Below, one piece after another: positions 46,584-56,900 of a DNA stretch of 64,000 nt; within the stretch, counting starts at the first letter, position 1; each line of letters begins with the position of its first letter. A model generated the notes under the pieces. The model saw only the letters and a list, made by a program, of their open reading frames with translations. It had not been told where the DNA came from and searched no databases. Source of the stretch: Methylomonas koyamae (GTDB lineage Bacteria > Pseudomonadota > Gammaproteobacteria > Methylococcales > Methylomonadaceae); contig NZ_PPPU01000016.1 of assembly GCF_006483455.1 (NCBI RefSeq), forward strand, positions 1-64,000, in the 5' to 3' direction. The position numbers and the translations under genes are program-made.

Positions 46584-46775
46584 TCAATGCCGATCCAGTT
46601 CTTTAGGCTGGTCGGCACCGTTGAGCGCCTTTTCAATTAACGCAACGCTACCGCGTACCAACAACGCGAACAACACTGCCGGCACAACAAAATCGATCGG
46701 TAAAATGCCCGCCAAACCGGCCGTAGCCAGTGCCGCGATCGTCAAACCGAAACTTCCGGTATTAGCGATTTTCAT
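46584..46775 (-). CDS. Small membrane protein
   Basis: 63 residues from the ATG at 46775, which is preceded by a strong GGGAGG site; the longer frame upstream is discarded. Two hydrophobic segments (about 9-26 and 30-46: FGLTIAALATAGLAGILP and FVVPAVLFALLVRGSVALIE). Unknown function. Confidence 0.6.
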   Translation of the reverse strand: MKIANTGSFGLTIAALATAGLAGILPIDFVVPAVLFALLVRGSVALIEKALNGADQPKELDRH

Positions 46776-46958
46776 GTTGCCTCCCAGACCGTGATTCGGT
46801 CGCAATGAAAATACGCTTTCACTATACCGGTGCATTACAAATCGACAATACACGCTATGTTCAATTGATTGTTTTGATTAATAAAACAGTGCAAAAGGTA
46901 AGTGTATTACCCAAGCCAACGCGAACGGCGTCAGGCCGGCAATGCTAACTATCGGTGA
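46776..46958. other. Short gap without a gene
   Basis: 183 bases, AT-rich around 46850-46900. It probably holds the promoter of the small membrane protein gene (minus strand). No further feature seen. Confidence 0.3.
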
Positions 46959-47339
46959 TCAGGGATGGCCGTTCAGGCATTGCTGTTCGTCGTGCGGCAG
47001 ACCGGCGGCGAGCGTTCCGGCCAGATAGGCCGCGATCGCTTGCAGCGGCGAGGTTTCGCTGGTGGTGAGCAGTTCGGTATTGCGTTCCGCCAAGCGGCGA
47101 ATCACGCCGTCGCCGGCCGATGCCGCGATCGCCACGTCCACATCATGCAGCGGATGCCGGTTGCCGTCGCCGCGCACGTGCCATTCGTGCAGGCCGCCGA
47201 ATTCGGTCAAATTCAGCGTCCAGGCCAGTTCCACCCCGGACTCGGAAGCGACGTAGACCCGCCAATTCGCCGCGCGGCCGGCGTGTGCCGCAATCGTGCC
47301 GTCTTGATTCACTGCCACCGCAATAATTTTCTGTGTCAT
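46959..47339 (-). CDS. NifX/NifB-type dinitrogenase cofactor-domain protein
   Basis: 126 residues, one Fe-Mo cofactor biosynthesis domain as in NifX, NafY and the C-terminus of NifB. Visible: IAVAVNQDGTIAAHAGRAANWRVY (the phosphate-loop-like HAGRA, where most members have HFGRA), DVDVAIAASAGDGVIRRLAERNTELL and TSPLQAIAAYLAG. Such proteins bind or carry iron-molybdenum cofactor precursors, though relatives also exist outside nitrogen fixation. It is alone here, about 12 kb from nifLA. Confidence 0.65.
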   Translation of the reverse strand: MTQKIIAVAVNQDGTIAAHAGRAANWRVYVASESGVELAWTLNLTEFGGLHEWHVRGDGNRHPLHDVDVAIAASAGDGVIRRLAERNTELLTTSETSPLQAIAAYLAGTLAAGLPHDEQQCLNGHP

Positions 47340-47508
47340 CGTGCGCTCACCCCTACCAAGAAAAATCCGCCACTCTCCGAACGCCCGGTTGCGGGCGCCA
47401 ACGGAAAAACCAGCCGCAGATTACCGATTTAACCTCACATAAGGCAAGGAAATAGTGCTCGAAGCGGAACTGAATTTCAGCAAAGCACCAGGCCTGTGTC
47501 CCGTTTTG

Positions 47509-48882
47509 TTACAAGCCCAGGCGGATGCCGATGGTCCCGATGTAATTGTCGAAATAGGCGTGGCCGAGCAAAGCGTCGAAATTGGCGTAAGCCTGCCAGC
47601 CGTTGGGCATTACCGCGACCAGGCCGCCGCCGACATGGAAAAAATCCCGGTCGGGCCGGTCGGTTTGGAAACCGAACGTGGTCGGCAGCGCGCGGAAATC
47701 TTGCGCGAATTGCACGTAAATCGTGCGCTGGCCGTTGTCGTATTCGTGGGTCCAATCGGCGTTGACCTGCGGCACCAATACACCCCACGAGGTACTGATT
47801 GCATACGATGCCTGGGCGCCGACGCTGGATTGCACCGAGGTCAGCCGGTCCGCCAGATAGCGCAGTTCCAGGCCGGAGCTACCCTGCTCGCTATACGCGT
47901 CCATCGCCGCGTGGCGGTAGCGGACCGTGGCGCGGGGACCGAGAGTCAAACCGCCTAGCGTCAAGTCGTAGCCGGTAGACAGATTGCCCTCGAATTGGTC
48001 GGCACCGGGCGTTCCGCTGATCGCACCGCCGAAATTGGTGTTGTCTTCGCGCAAGTAATCGCGGCGATTGGCGTTGCTGCCGTCTTTGCGCAGGTATTGA
48101 AATGACAGGTCGGCGAAAAAGCCTTGCCAGGGAAACAAGGAGGCGAACAAGGTCGGCCCGTAGGAGTCGGTGTCGAAGCCGCCACCGTTAAGCTGGTCGC
48201 CGTGCCAGCGCGAGTAATTGACCGCCAACCCGGCCACGGCCCAGTCGGTCGGCATGGTGTCGAGACCCAGGCTGAAGCCAGCCTCGTTGGAGACATATCC
48301 CCGCTCCAATTCGGTTTGGCGCCGATCCAATGCTCGGTAATCGGCGTTGAAAAACAGATTCACGCCGGGTAACAAGGCCATCTCGCCGTCCCCGGCAGCA
48401 CCGCCCTTGGCGACATCCTGGCCGGCGTCCGCTTGGCCGCGGCGTTTTTTCAGGACGAGATCGGCTTGGCCGAGGGCGGAAAACGCCGCGCCGGCAGCCG
48501 AACTTCCCGCCGCGCCGCCACCGGGCGCACCGCCTGGCGGCGGCGGATTCCCGGCCGGGATGGTGCCGCATAAACTGGCCAATTGCGGACCGAAATTCAA
48601 CGGCTGCTGACCGCCGCCCGTCTGGCGCGGCGAACTGCCCACCAATTGCGCGCAACCGAGTTGGTTGCCGTCCTTGGCCAGCAGCGCGCGAATCTGTTGA
48701 TCCAACGACGCGGCGTCAGCCGGGATGGTGGCGACCGCCAACAGCCCAACGGCGGCCAACCGATACGGATTTTTCAATAAAGGCGGTTCATTGGCGCGGC
48801 AAACAGCCGCCGAACCGTTGAAGGCAATCGACCGCGCGTCCGCGCGTCCACTCGGTTGCGGCATCAGTTTGGAATGCTTCAT
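47509..48882 (-). CDS. Outer membrane autotransporter-type barrel protein
   Basis: 457 residues from the ATG at 48882 (MKHSKLMPQPSG). A hydrophobic signal-like segment lies at about residues 40-58 (RLAAVGLLAVATIPADAA), late for a signal peptide, so the real start may be downstream. A short passenger, with a Pro/Gly-rich linker (PAGNPPPPGGAPGGGAAGSSAAG) near residue 115, is followed by a roughly 290-residue autotransporter beta-domain ending TIGIRLGL. The passenger is only about 80 residues, so no large adhesin is displayed. It may be a stand-alone barrel of this class. Confidence 0.8.
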   Translation of the reverse strand: MKHSKLMPQPSGRADARSIAFNGSAAVCRANEPPLLKNPYRLAAVGLLAVATIPADAASLDQQIRALLAKDGNQLGCAQLVGSSPRQTGGGQQPLNFGPQLASLCGTIPAGNPPPPGGAPGGGAAGSSAAGAAFSALGQADLVLKKRRGQADAGQDVAKGGAAGDGEMALLPGVNLFFNADYRALDRRQTELERGYVSNEAGFSLGLDTMPTDWAVAGLAVNYSRWHGDQLNGGGFDTDSYGPTLFASLFPWQGFFADLSFQYLRKDGSNANRRDYLREDNTNFGGAISGTPGADQFEGNLSTGYDLTLGGLTLGPRATVRYRHAAMDAYSEQGSSGLELRYLADRLTSVQSSVGAQASYAISTSWGVLVPQVNADWTHEYDNGQRTIYVQFAQDFRALPTTFGFQTDRPDRDFFHVGGGLVAVMPNGWQAYANFDALLGHAYFDNYIGTIGIRLGL

Positions 48883-49007
48883 CTGGTCTGACTTTCCGGG
48901 TTGCAAGGGTTAGGCCCAGCCGAATTCGCTGCGGCAATGGTCGAGAATAATAGCGAATTATGTGATGCGGATAACATATTTTTCAAGGATTCGCCGGCCC
49001 GGCAGCA

Positions 49008-50435
49008 CTAAGCCGCGGGGAAACTCAAAACCGCCTTCGCCCCGCCGCCCTCGGCGTTGCCGACCTCGATTTCGCCGCCGTGCAACACGGCCACTTCGCG
49101 GACGAAGGCCAGACCCAGACCGGTGCTTTTGCGGCCGGTATCCGGCCGCGGCAGCGAGTAAAAACGTTCGAACAGGCGCGGCAAGGCATAATCGGGGATG
49201 CCCGGACCGTGGTCGCGGATACACAAGTGCGCGCGCTGGTTTTCGCTGCGGCCATCGATTTCGATCAGCGAGCCGGCCGGGGCGAAGGCGATGGCGTTAT
49301 CCAGCAGATTGGACAAGGCTTGGCGCAACAGGAATTCCTCGCCCAGCACCGGCAACTCCCCGGCACACTCGAAGGCGACGCCGAGCTGCCGTTGCGCCAG
49401 CGGCGCGGCTTTTTCGGCGGCGACGGCTTGCGCCAACGCGGCCAAATCCAGCCGCTTGGGTTCGGCCAACTGCTGGCGTTGCTCCAACGCCGCCAATCCC
49501 AACAGGCGTTCGATCAATTGGTCCAGCCGTTCCGCCTGCTCGCGGGCGTTGCCGGCAAAGCGGCGGCGCTCGGCGTCGGGCAACGGGTCTTCCAGCAATT
49601 CCGCCGCACCGCGGATTGCCGCCAGCGGGCTCTTCATTTCGTGGGTCAGAGTTTGCACATAGCGTTCGACGTATTGCTTGCCTTCCAACTCGCGGCGCAT
49701 CGTTTCCAGGGTTTGGGCCAAGGTCGCCAATTCCACGCTGTGCAATTTCGGCGGCGTGGCTTTGCCGCCGGAGGTCACGGCACGGGCGTAAGCCACCAAC
49801 AAATCGATCGCCCGGGTCAAACGCCAGTTGAACACCGCGCCGAACAACAGCGCGCCGCCGAACAACCACAGCGCACCGCGCTGGACCGCGGCCTTCCCGG
49901 CCTCGACGATGGGTTGCAGCAACGCGGTCGGATAAGCCACCGTGACGACGCCGATCAATTTTTCGCCGTCGCGCACCGGCGCCGCCACATGCATGGTCGA
50001 ACTGCGCTTGTCGTCGGGGTCCGATTGACTGGAACGGGCGCCGTAGCGGCCTTGCAAGGTCAGATAAACGTCGTTCCAGCGCGCGTAATTTTCGCCGAGC
50101 GCGCTGCCGGCCGAATCGAAGCGGACGATGCCGGCGGCATCGGTGACGTACACCCGGTAATCCAGACTTTGTTTCGGAAAGCCGAATATCGTCGCCGACA
50201 CCGGCCGCTTGCTGTAGCGCCGCACCGCGTCGGCGAATTGGCCGTCGGCAATCGCCCCCCGTGCCAGATCGGGTGCCGCGAGTTCGGCCAGCAGGTTGGC
50301 GGTGTCGACCAGGCTGGCCTCCAGCGCCATGCGCACGCCGGGGCTGATTTGCTTGACCACCAGCAGCAACACCAATTGCCCGGTGACCGCGACCAGCAGG
50401 AAATAGCCCAAAAACAGCCGTACCGACAATTTCAT
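49008..50435 (-). CDS. creC: Two-component sensor histidine kinase CreC
   Basis: 475 residues from the ATG at 50435, one residue longer than Escherichia coli CreC; a much longer frame upstream is creB read in another frame. Two membrane helices flank a periplasmic sensor (RLFLGYFLLVAVTGQLVLLL, then a helix at about 190-205). Conserved RWNDVYLTLQGRYGARS is a CreC hallmark. Cytoplasmic HAMP, H-box LTHEMKSPLAAIRGAAELL, N box NLLDNAIAF and G box STGLGLAFVREV follow. The gene overlaps creB by 4 bases (ATGA). Confidence 0.93.
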   Translation of the reverse strand: MKLSVRLFLGYFLLVAVTGQLVLLLVVKQISPGVRMALEASLVDTANLLAELAAPDLARGAIADGQFADAVRRYSKRPVSATIFGFPKQSLDYRVYVTDAAGIVRFDSAGSALGENYARWNDVYLTLQGRYGARSSQSDPDDKRSSTMHVAAPVRDGEKLIGVVTVAYPTALLQPIVEAGKAAVQRGALWLFGGALLFGAVFNWRLTRAIDLLVAYARAVTSGGKATPPKLHSVELATLAQTLETMRRELEGKQYVERYVQTLTHEMKSPLAAIRGAAELLEDPLPDAERRRFAGNAREQAERLDQLIERLLGLAALEQRQQLAEPKRLDLAALAQAVAAEKAAPLAQRQLGVAFECAGELPVLGEEFLLRQALSNLLDNAIAFAPAGSLIEIDGRSENQRAHLCIRDHGPGIPDYALPRLFERFYSLPRPDTGRKSTGLGLAFVREVAVLHGGEIEVGNAEGGGAKAVLSFPAA

Positions 50436-51118
50436 CGGCTTTCCAGGCTGTAGCCCAGGCCGCGATGGGTACGGATCGGATCGGCGTCGGCGATGGCGCG
50501 CAGTTTGGCGCGCAAGGTTTTGATATGGGTATCGACGGTGCGATCGAACACGTCGCCCGGATCGCGCCAGACCCGTTCCAGCAGTTGCTCGCGCGAAAAA
50601 ATCCGCGTCGGGTGTTCGATCAGCAGTTTCAATAGCAAATATTCGTAGCGAGTCAGTTCCAGCAAGCGGCCGCAATAACGGATGCGACCGGCCTGGCCGT
50701 CCAGCTCGAAATCGGCGTTACCCGGCTGGATCGGCGCCGGCTGCATCCGGCGCAGGATGGCGCCGACCCGCGCCGCCACTTCGCGCGGGCTGAACGGCTT
50801 GGTCACATAATCGTCGGCACCGATTTCCAGGCCGACGATGCGGTCGATCTCGTCGCCGTGCGCGGTCAAAAACATCACCGGTATTTGCGAAAACCGGCGC
50901 AATTGCCGGCACAACTCGAAGCCGGAGCCGTCCGGCAAACCGACATCCAGGATCGCCAGCGCAAACGACTCGGCTTGCAAGCGGGCCAAGCCGGTTTGCA
51001 GCAAATCGGCATGCTCGGGCTGATAACCGTTTTGGCGCAGCGCGTAAATCAAAGTATCGGCAATTGCCGGTTCGTCCTCAACGATCAAAATCCGCTGCGG
51101 CCCAATCGACTCGGCCAT
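50432..51118 (-). CDS. creB: Two-component response regulator CreB
   Basis: 228 residues from the ATG at 51118. Receiver domain with acidic pair EDE, phospho-acceptor Asp in LAILDVGLPDGSGFELC and Lys in DYVTKPFSPRE. OmpR-type winged helix at the C-terminus (LTRYEYLLLKLLIEHPTRIFSREQLL). CreBC in enterobacteria responds to carbon metabolism and beta-lactams. Here creB starts on the last base of the DUF350 gene, so it belongs to a five-gene operon starting at 53862. Confidence 0.93.
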   Translation of the reverse strand: MAESIGPQRILIVEDEPAIADTLIYALRQNGYQPEHADLLQTGLARLQAESFALAILDVGLPDGSGFELCRQLRRFSQIPVMFLTAHGDEIDRIVGLEIGADDYVTKPFSPREVAARVGAILRRMQPAPIQPGNADFELDGQAGRIRYCGRLLELTRYEYLLLKLLIEHPTRIFSREQLLERVWRDPGDVFDRTVDTHIKTLRAKLRAIADADPIRTHRGLGYSLESR

Positions 51119-51534
51119 CAGTAACTCATGCAGGCGGCGCTCAGTACCCCGGCCGCCAGCGAAAACCCGGCCAATACCACCGCCGGACCGATTTCGTCGC
51201 CGGCGATGCGTTCGCATAAATCGGCAAAAGCCAGACGCACGCCGACGAACACCAAGGTTTGAACGAAAAAGGCGACTCCGGCCCAGATCAGCATGTCGGT
51301 AAAGGAAACGCTGTTGGCAATCGCCCCGGCCAAGGCCAGCGCAAACCCGAGCACGGCACCGGTGAAGGCCAGCGCCGGCGCGGTTTTACCGGCGCGGATC
51401 AATTTGAACTCGGCATACGGCGTGATCTGCAAATAGCAAAAACCGAACAGCGCGCTGAGCGCGACAGCCGCCAGAAAATGCAAAACAAAGCCGTTGGCTG
51501 CGGCCGCTAACTCGGCTAAATCGATGGTGGGCAT
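51118..51534 (-). CDS. DUF350 (YjfL-like) membrane protein
   Basis: 138 residues with four membrane helices (about 14-34, 53-72, 80-99 and 115-134). LHFLAAVALSALFGFCYLQITPYAEFKLIRAGKTAPALAFTGAVLGFALALAGAI is the family pattern, normally present as a tandem pair in YjfL. Between the glutathionylspermidine-synthase-like gene and creB, as DUF350 genes often accompany that ligase type. Confidence 0.85.
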   Translation of the reverse strand: MPTIDLAELAAAANGFVLHFLAAVALSALFGFCYLQITPYAEFKLIRAGKTAPALAFTGAVLGFALALAGAIANSVSFTDMLIWAGVAFFVQTLVFVGVRLAFADLCERIAGDEIGPAVVLAGFSLAAGVLSAACMSY

Positions 51535-51536
51535 AA

Positions 51537-52667
51537 TCAGTCCTCGACGAAAAAATGCGGTACGAACCGGCTATTGTTGCCGGTGATTTCGGTTTTGTCC
51601 TCGCGAATGCCGATACCGGCCGGCTGGCCGGCGACGACCCAGGAACCGATCACCGGATAGTTGCCGGCGAACTCGGGCAGCGGCGTATAACGCTGGTAGA
51701 TATAGCCGTCGTCGCCGTACAGGCCGGCGGACTCGACGACGCTGCTGCCGCGGCGGATTTCGATGTTAGCGCCTTCGCGCGAATACAGCGGCTTGCGTAC
51801 AAAGTCGCCGAGCATGGGCTTATCGGCGAAGCTGGCCGGCAGCAAGTTGGGGTGGCCTTCGAACAATTCCCACAAGATCGGCAGAATGCCTTTGTTGCTG
51901 AGGATTTGCTTCCAGGCCGGCTCCAGCAGGCTCGGATTGGCTTTGGGCAGATAGGGGCCGAATTCCTCGCGCAGCAGCCATTCCCAGGGGTACAGTTTGA
52001 ATAGACTCCGAATCGGCCGATCCTGCAAATCAACGAATTGTTGCGCCGCCGCCTGCCAGCCGATGTCTTCGATCGCCAGCCAATGTGGGCGAATACCGGC
52101 CTGCAACGCAGTGTCCATCAAATAGGCGACATTGCCGGCATCTTCGTCGCTGTCGGCGACGCCGGCAAAATAGACCTCGGCGTGGCTGTGCCGATAGCCT
52201 TGCCAGAAGGCGATCAGTTTTTCGTGGATGGAATTGAACTGATCGGCCTGCGGGAAACAATCGGTCAGCCAGAACCATTGCACGACGGCCGCCTCCGGCA
52301 ACGCGGTCGGCGTGTCGGCATTGTATTCCAGCAATTTCGGCGGCCCGCTGCCGTCCCAGGCCAGATCGAAGCGGCCGAACAAACTCGGGTCGCCGCGTTC
52401 CCAGGATGCGGTCAGATAGGGCGCGGCCCAACGCGGAATCCGCAGCCGCTCGAACCAATCGCGACGGATCACTTGTTCGACAGCTTGCAAACAAAGTCGA
52501 TGCAGTTCGGCGGTGGCGTCGTCCAGCACGTCGATCTGGCTGCGGCTGAAGCGGTAGCAGGCCGATTCGTCCCAATAAACGGCGCCGTCTATGGTATGGA
52601 AATTCATGCCGACCGCTTCCAGCCGTTGCCGCCAGTCGGCGCGCGCTTGCCGTTCCAGGCGTTGCAT
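51537..52667 (-). CDS. Glutathionylspermidine synthase-like ATP-grasp ligase (YgiC/YjfC type)
   Basis: 376 residues, ATP-grasp ligase of the preATP-grasp GSP-synthase family. Blocks: FHTIDGAVYWDESACYRFS, LFGRFDLAWDGSGPPKLLEYNADTPTALPEAA, FKLYPWEWLLREEFGPYLP and the ATP-binding KPLYSREGANIEIRR. In YgiC/YjfC the peptide substrate is unknown; true glutathionylspermidine synthetase has an extra amidase domain, absent here. Spacing to both neighbours is 1-2 bases, so it sits in the creBC operon. Confidence 0.88.
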   Translation of the reverse strand: MQRLERQARADWRQRLEAVGMNFHTIDGAVYWDESACYRFSRSQIDVLDDATAELHRLCLQAVEQVIRRDWFERLRIPRWAAPYLTASWERGDPSLFGRFDLAWDGSGPPKLLEYNADTPTALPEAAVVQWFWLTDCFPQADQFNSIHEKLIAFWQGYRHSHAEVYFAGVADSDEDAGNVAYLMDTALQAGIRPHWLAIEDIGWQAAAQQFVDLQDRPIRSLFKLYPWEWLLREEFGPYLPKANPSLLEPAWKQILSNKGILPILWELFEGHPNLLPASFADKPMLGDFVRKPLYSREGANIEIRRGSSVVESAGLYGDDGYIYQRYTPLPEFAGNYPVIGSWVVAGQPAGIGIREDKTEITGNNSRFVPHFFVED

Positions 52668-52668
52668 C

Positions 52669-53862
52669 TCAGCCGCCGAAAAAGCCGTGCGAACCGCCGA
52701 ACGAGCCGAAACCGCCGCGGCGGGTGCCGCTGTGGCCGTCGTCGCTGCCGCCGCGGTAACTGGAACCGGAACCGCCGCCGTGGCCGCCGCTATGGCTGTT
52801 GTCGCATTCGACCGGATTGCCGTTGGCGTCGGTGCAATCCTGCCGAATTTTGAAATCGCCGGGCTGGCCGGCGTAACCGGCCAAGGACAGGCTGCCGAGC
52901 AAAGCCAGCGAGACCTGCAGCGAGCGGCGCGGAATCGGCGGCACGCTTTGACCTTCCGGGGCCACTTGCAACAACTGCTCCCAATCCGACAGCCGCGGAT
53001 AGAAATCGCGATGGTAAACGCCGCCGACCAACAACAGCATGTAAAAATCCAGTTTGTTGCCGGTTAACAGGCACAGCGGCAAACCCAGCCAGGCTACGCC
53101 GTTCGCCAGCAAGGCCGAGCGTAAGGCCAGGCTTTGGCCGCGCTGTACGCGCTGGTTGTAATTGCGCTCGGCCAACGGCAGGCGGGCTTGCAGACGCAAC
53201 AGCGGATAGGCAGCCAACGCTGCCGCAACGAACAATACCCGAATCGGCCAAATCGACGCCGCCGGCGCATAACCGTTGAAGACCGGGTAATGCCAGGACA
53301 GGTAAGTGGCGTAGACGACATACACCAACAAGTACAAGATGGTCAGGATGGTAATGAAACGAAAGCTGGCCACCGCCTTTTCGAACTCGACGCAAGCCGC
53401 GCTATTGCTGCTCGGCGCCCGCATAAAATCGCCGATCCGGTAAATATTGCGCCGGTAGGAATCCAGCCACAGTCGGTGCTCTTCCGACAGATAACTACCG
53501 TTTACAGTGACCGATTCGCGGCTATTTTTGTCGGTGCCGTGAAAAAAATACAGCGATTCGATGCCGTCTTGTTTGTTTTGTTTTAAGGCCAGAGAGTGGG
53601 TCGGAATTGCGGTTTCTCCAAACCAACCGCGCTTGACAATTTTATCGGGGTAGAACGTGAACCAACGCGTATTCAGAATCTGGCCGCACCATCTGAACAC
53701 ATACACACTAAACAGTACAAAACTCACTTCCAACAAATAAAAGTTACTGCTCAAACCCACCCAAACCAGCACTAACGCCAGGGGCAAGCCCAAACACAAA
53801 ACCAACAGCTTTTTCCAAAAGCGATAGGTGACGGTCAGTTTTTTATTCAAAGACGGCGGCAT
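52669..53862 (-). CDS. Membrane protein with glycine-rich tail
   Basis: 397 residues. About six hydrophobic helices: two near the start (LLVLCLGLPLALVLVWVGLS, NFYLLEVSFVLFSVYVFRWC) and more at about 168-300. The tail from about 345 is rich in Gly and Ser, DCTDANGNPVECDNSHSGGHGG, then SFGGSHGFFGG, reminiscent of YjfM/DUF1190 tails that accompany YjfC-type ligases. First gene of the operon; ATG at 53862. Function unknown; the tail may be the ligase substrate (speculation). Confidence 0.7.
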   Translation of the reverse strand: MPPSLNKKLTVTYRFWKKLLVLCLGLPLALVLVWVGLSSNFYLLEVSFVLFSVYVFRWCGQILNTRWFTFYPDKIVKRGWFGETAIPTHSLALKQNKQDGIESLYFFHGTDKNSRESVTVNGSYLSEEHRLWLDSYRRNIYRIGDFMRAPSSNSAACVEFEKAVASFRFITILTILYLLVYVVYATYLSWHYPVFNGYAPAASIWPIRVLFVAAALAAYPLLRLQARLPLAERNYNQRVQRGQSLALRSALLANGVAWLGLPLCLLTGNKLDFYMLLLVGGVYHRDFYPRLSDWEQLLQVAPEGQSVPPIPRRSLQVSLALLGSLSLAGYAGQPGDFKIRQDCTDANGNPVECDNSHSGGHGGGSGSSYRGGSDDGHSGTRRGGFGSFGGSHGFFGG

Positions 53863-53956
53863 GGCTGGCGAGGGTTAATAAAGTCGGGTAAGCATAGTTG
53901 CGAGATCGCAATTTGTCCGCCATCCGCAACCCGACACAGGCAGGCGCTCCGTCTGC

Positions 53957-56900
53957 TCAGGCCTGCGGCAAACCGCCGCGCAACAGGGCCTCGAAATCGG
54001 CGATCGGCATCGGCTTGCCGAACAAATAACCTTGAAACGCATCGCAACCGTGCTGCTCCAGAAAGGAACGCTGCGCACCGGTTTCGACCCCCTCGGCAAT
54101 CACATCCATCCCCAGATTTTTCGCCATCGCGATGATGGTTTGCACGATCACGGTATCGTCGGGGTTTTCTAAAATGTCCCGGATAAAACTCTGGTCGATT
54201 TTCAATTGCGCAATCGGCAGCTTGCGCAGATTGGACAGGGACGAATTGCCGGTACCGAAATCGTCCATCGCAAAGCAGACGCCGAAATCGCGTAGCGCAT
54301 GCATTTTGACGATGGTGTCGTCGATGTCGTCCAGTACCAAACTTTCGGTCAATTCCAATTTCAAATGACCGGGTTTGATTGCCGCATCCCTGACGATACG
54401 CACCACCTTGCCGACAAAATCGGCCTGGCGAAATTGTCTGGGGCTGACATTCACCGCCAATTGCAAATGCCGGGTATTGGGATTGGCTTCCCAGCGTTTT
54501 AACTGCCGGCATGCCGTTTCCAACACCCATTGGCCGATCGGAGTAATCAAACCGATTTCCTCCGCCAACGGGATGAAATCCTTCGGTGGAATCAAGCCGG
54601 ATTCCGGATGCAGACAACGAATCAGCACTTCGGCGCCGGATACCTCATGGTTTTTACCGACCTGGGGTTGGTAATGCAGCAGAAACCGGTTTTCGGCCAA
54701 GGCCCGGTGTAACTCGGCTTCCAATCGCATTCTGGAGTTAATATTGGCCTGCATTTGCGGATCGAAAAAGCGCACGGTGTTTTTGCCGGCCTTCTTGGCT
54801 TGGTACATCGCAATATCGGCCTGCTTCAACAAGGCCTCGATATCGAATTCGTGGTCGCGGAATAATACGGCGCCGATGCTGGGCGAGTTTCTGTATTCGT
54901 GTTCTTTCAACAAATAAGGCTTGGTCAGCCTTACCAGAATCTTGTTGGCAACGATCTCGGTTTGCGCCGAAGCATCGAGTTTGTCGTCACCCAGTTCGCT
55001 CAACATCACCACAAACTCGTCGCCGCCGAGACGGGCCACCGTATCGCCCTCGCGCACGCAACCCGACAAGCGCCGGCCGACTTGTTGCAGGAGCAGATCG
55101 CCCATATCGTGGCCCAGCGTGTCGTTCAACATCTTGAAATTATCCAGATCGATAAACAACAACGCCCCCGGTCGGCCGCTGCGAGAACTGATCGCCAAAC
55201 AGTGCTTCAAGCGGTCTTGCAATAGCCGCCGATTCGGTAATCCGGTTAAAGCGTCGTAGAACGCCAAACGTTCGATTTCTTCGGAGGCGGCTTTCAACTG
55301 GCTGATGTCGATGAAGCTGGCGACATAGTTTTTTAGATTGCCCTCCTGGTCCGTGACCGCGGAGATGGCCAAATGGATCGGGAACAAACGGCCGTCGATG
55401 GACCGGAGAATCGTTTCCCCTTCCCAGGCCCCATCGGCCTCGACCGCATCCCACATCGCGGCGTAATCGCTAATCCGCTGTATATCCAGTTGTAAATCGC
55501 GCGGATTCTTACCGACCACGAATTCCGCCGGGTAGCCGGTAATCCGGGAAAAAGCCCGGTTCACCCGCAAGATATTGTGGGCGGAGTCCAGCACCAAAAT
55601 GCCTTCCTGCGACTCGAACGCCGTCGCCGCGATTCGCAGCTCCGCATCCAGCAAACGCTGCGCCTTCAAGGCCTGGTCCAGCCGGCTTTTTTGGGCCAGC
55701 CCCTCGGGCAGCGTTATCGCCAGCATATTCGCCACACCCAACTCGACGTGGGTCCAGGGTGCGCTGCGGCCGCGCCATAACTCGCTCCAAACCTCGAAAG
55801 ACTTGCGCGGCGTCAGCCGATAACCGCCGGCCTCGTCCGCTACCAGACCTTTCTCGGCATGACCGGCCCAGTTCACCGTGCGCGGCTTTTCCACCCGAAA
55901 CCAGACAATCCCGTTTCGGACACCTCCGGACAACGGGGTACACAGTACACCGGAGGCGATATCCCGGTAGTTCATCGCCGGCGGAAAATGTTGCTCCAGA
56001 TGGTCGCAACTGAACGAGCTGGTGCCGGACTTGCCGCTCAACCATTGCAACAGGCCGTCCAGTTGTTCGGAATCGGGCGTCAGGCCGTGGCAATGGCGCT
56101 TGCCTTCGACCAAGGCAACGACCCCGTCGGCATGCAACAACTGCATCAACTCAGGCAGCAAGCGCTGCAAAATGGTCTCTTCCTGACTGGTAAAGATGTA
56201 GTTCAGCAGTTCGCCGATCAAGTGGTTAGCGCTCGTGACGTGACGGTGCTGTTCTACCGCTTCTATGCCCGAAAGCTTGGCCGAGGTCATCCGGCTGATA
56301 AAGGTCACGGCCTCGCGTTCGGCCAGCGACACCTGCTTCGGCGCGTGGTGATGGCAGGCAATCAGCCCCCACAGCCGGCCATTTTGCATGATCGATACCA
56401 CCATGGAGGCGCTTACGCCGATATTGCGCAGGTATTGGATATGGATCGGCGACAAGCAACGCAGAGCGGAATAAGTCATATCCAGCGGTTCGGCCGCCAA
56501 GGGATTCAGCGCCGGTAGCAACGGCACCGGGTCCGCCTCGATATCCGCAACGACGCGCACCAGATTCAGCGTGTACAAACGCCGCGCCTGAGCGGGTATA
56601 TCACTGGCCGGAAAATGCAAACCCAAATAGGAAGGTGCGGTTTCGATCCGGCTTTGGCTGATCACTTCGCCGTTCCATTCGGAATCGAAGCGGTAAACCA
56701 TCACACTATCGTAGCCGCACAGCGTCCGCACCAGGATCGCCACCTGATCGAAATAGCGTAAGTATTCGCGGTCGGTATCGATATGCAACAGGACGTCCTG
56801 CATCTGCAACAACAATTCCGCCAAGCGGGTTTCTTTATGATCGGTCTGATCCGCCATCAATTCGACGGCAAAACCACCGTTGCTCAGATAGACATGCGCC

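Noticed and set aside
50436-50675. N-terminal 80-residue extension of CreC
   Set aside because: It is creB read in another frame; CreC homologues start at MKLSVRLFLGYF-like sequence and the ATGA overlap supports the start at 50435.
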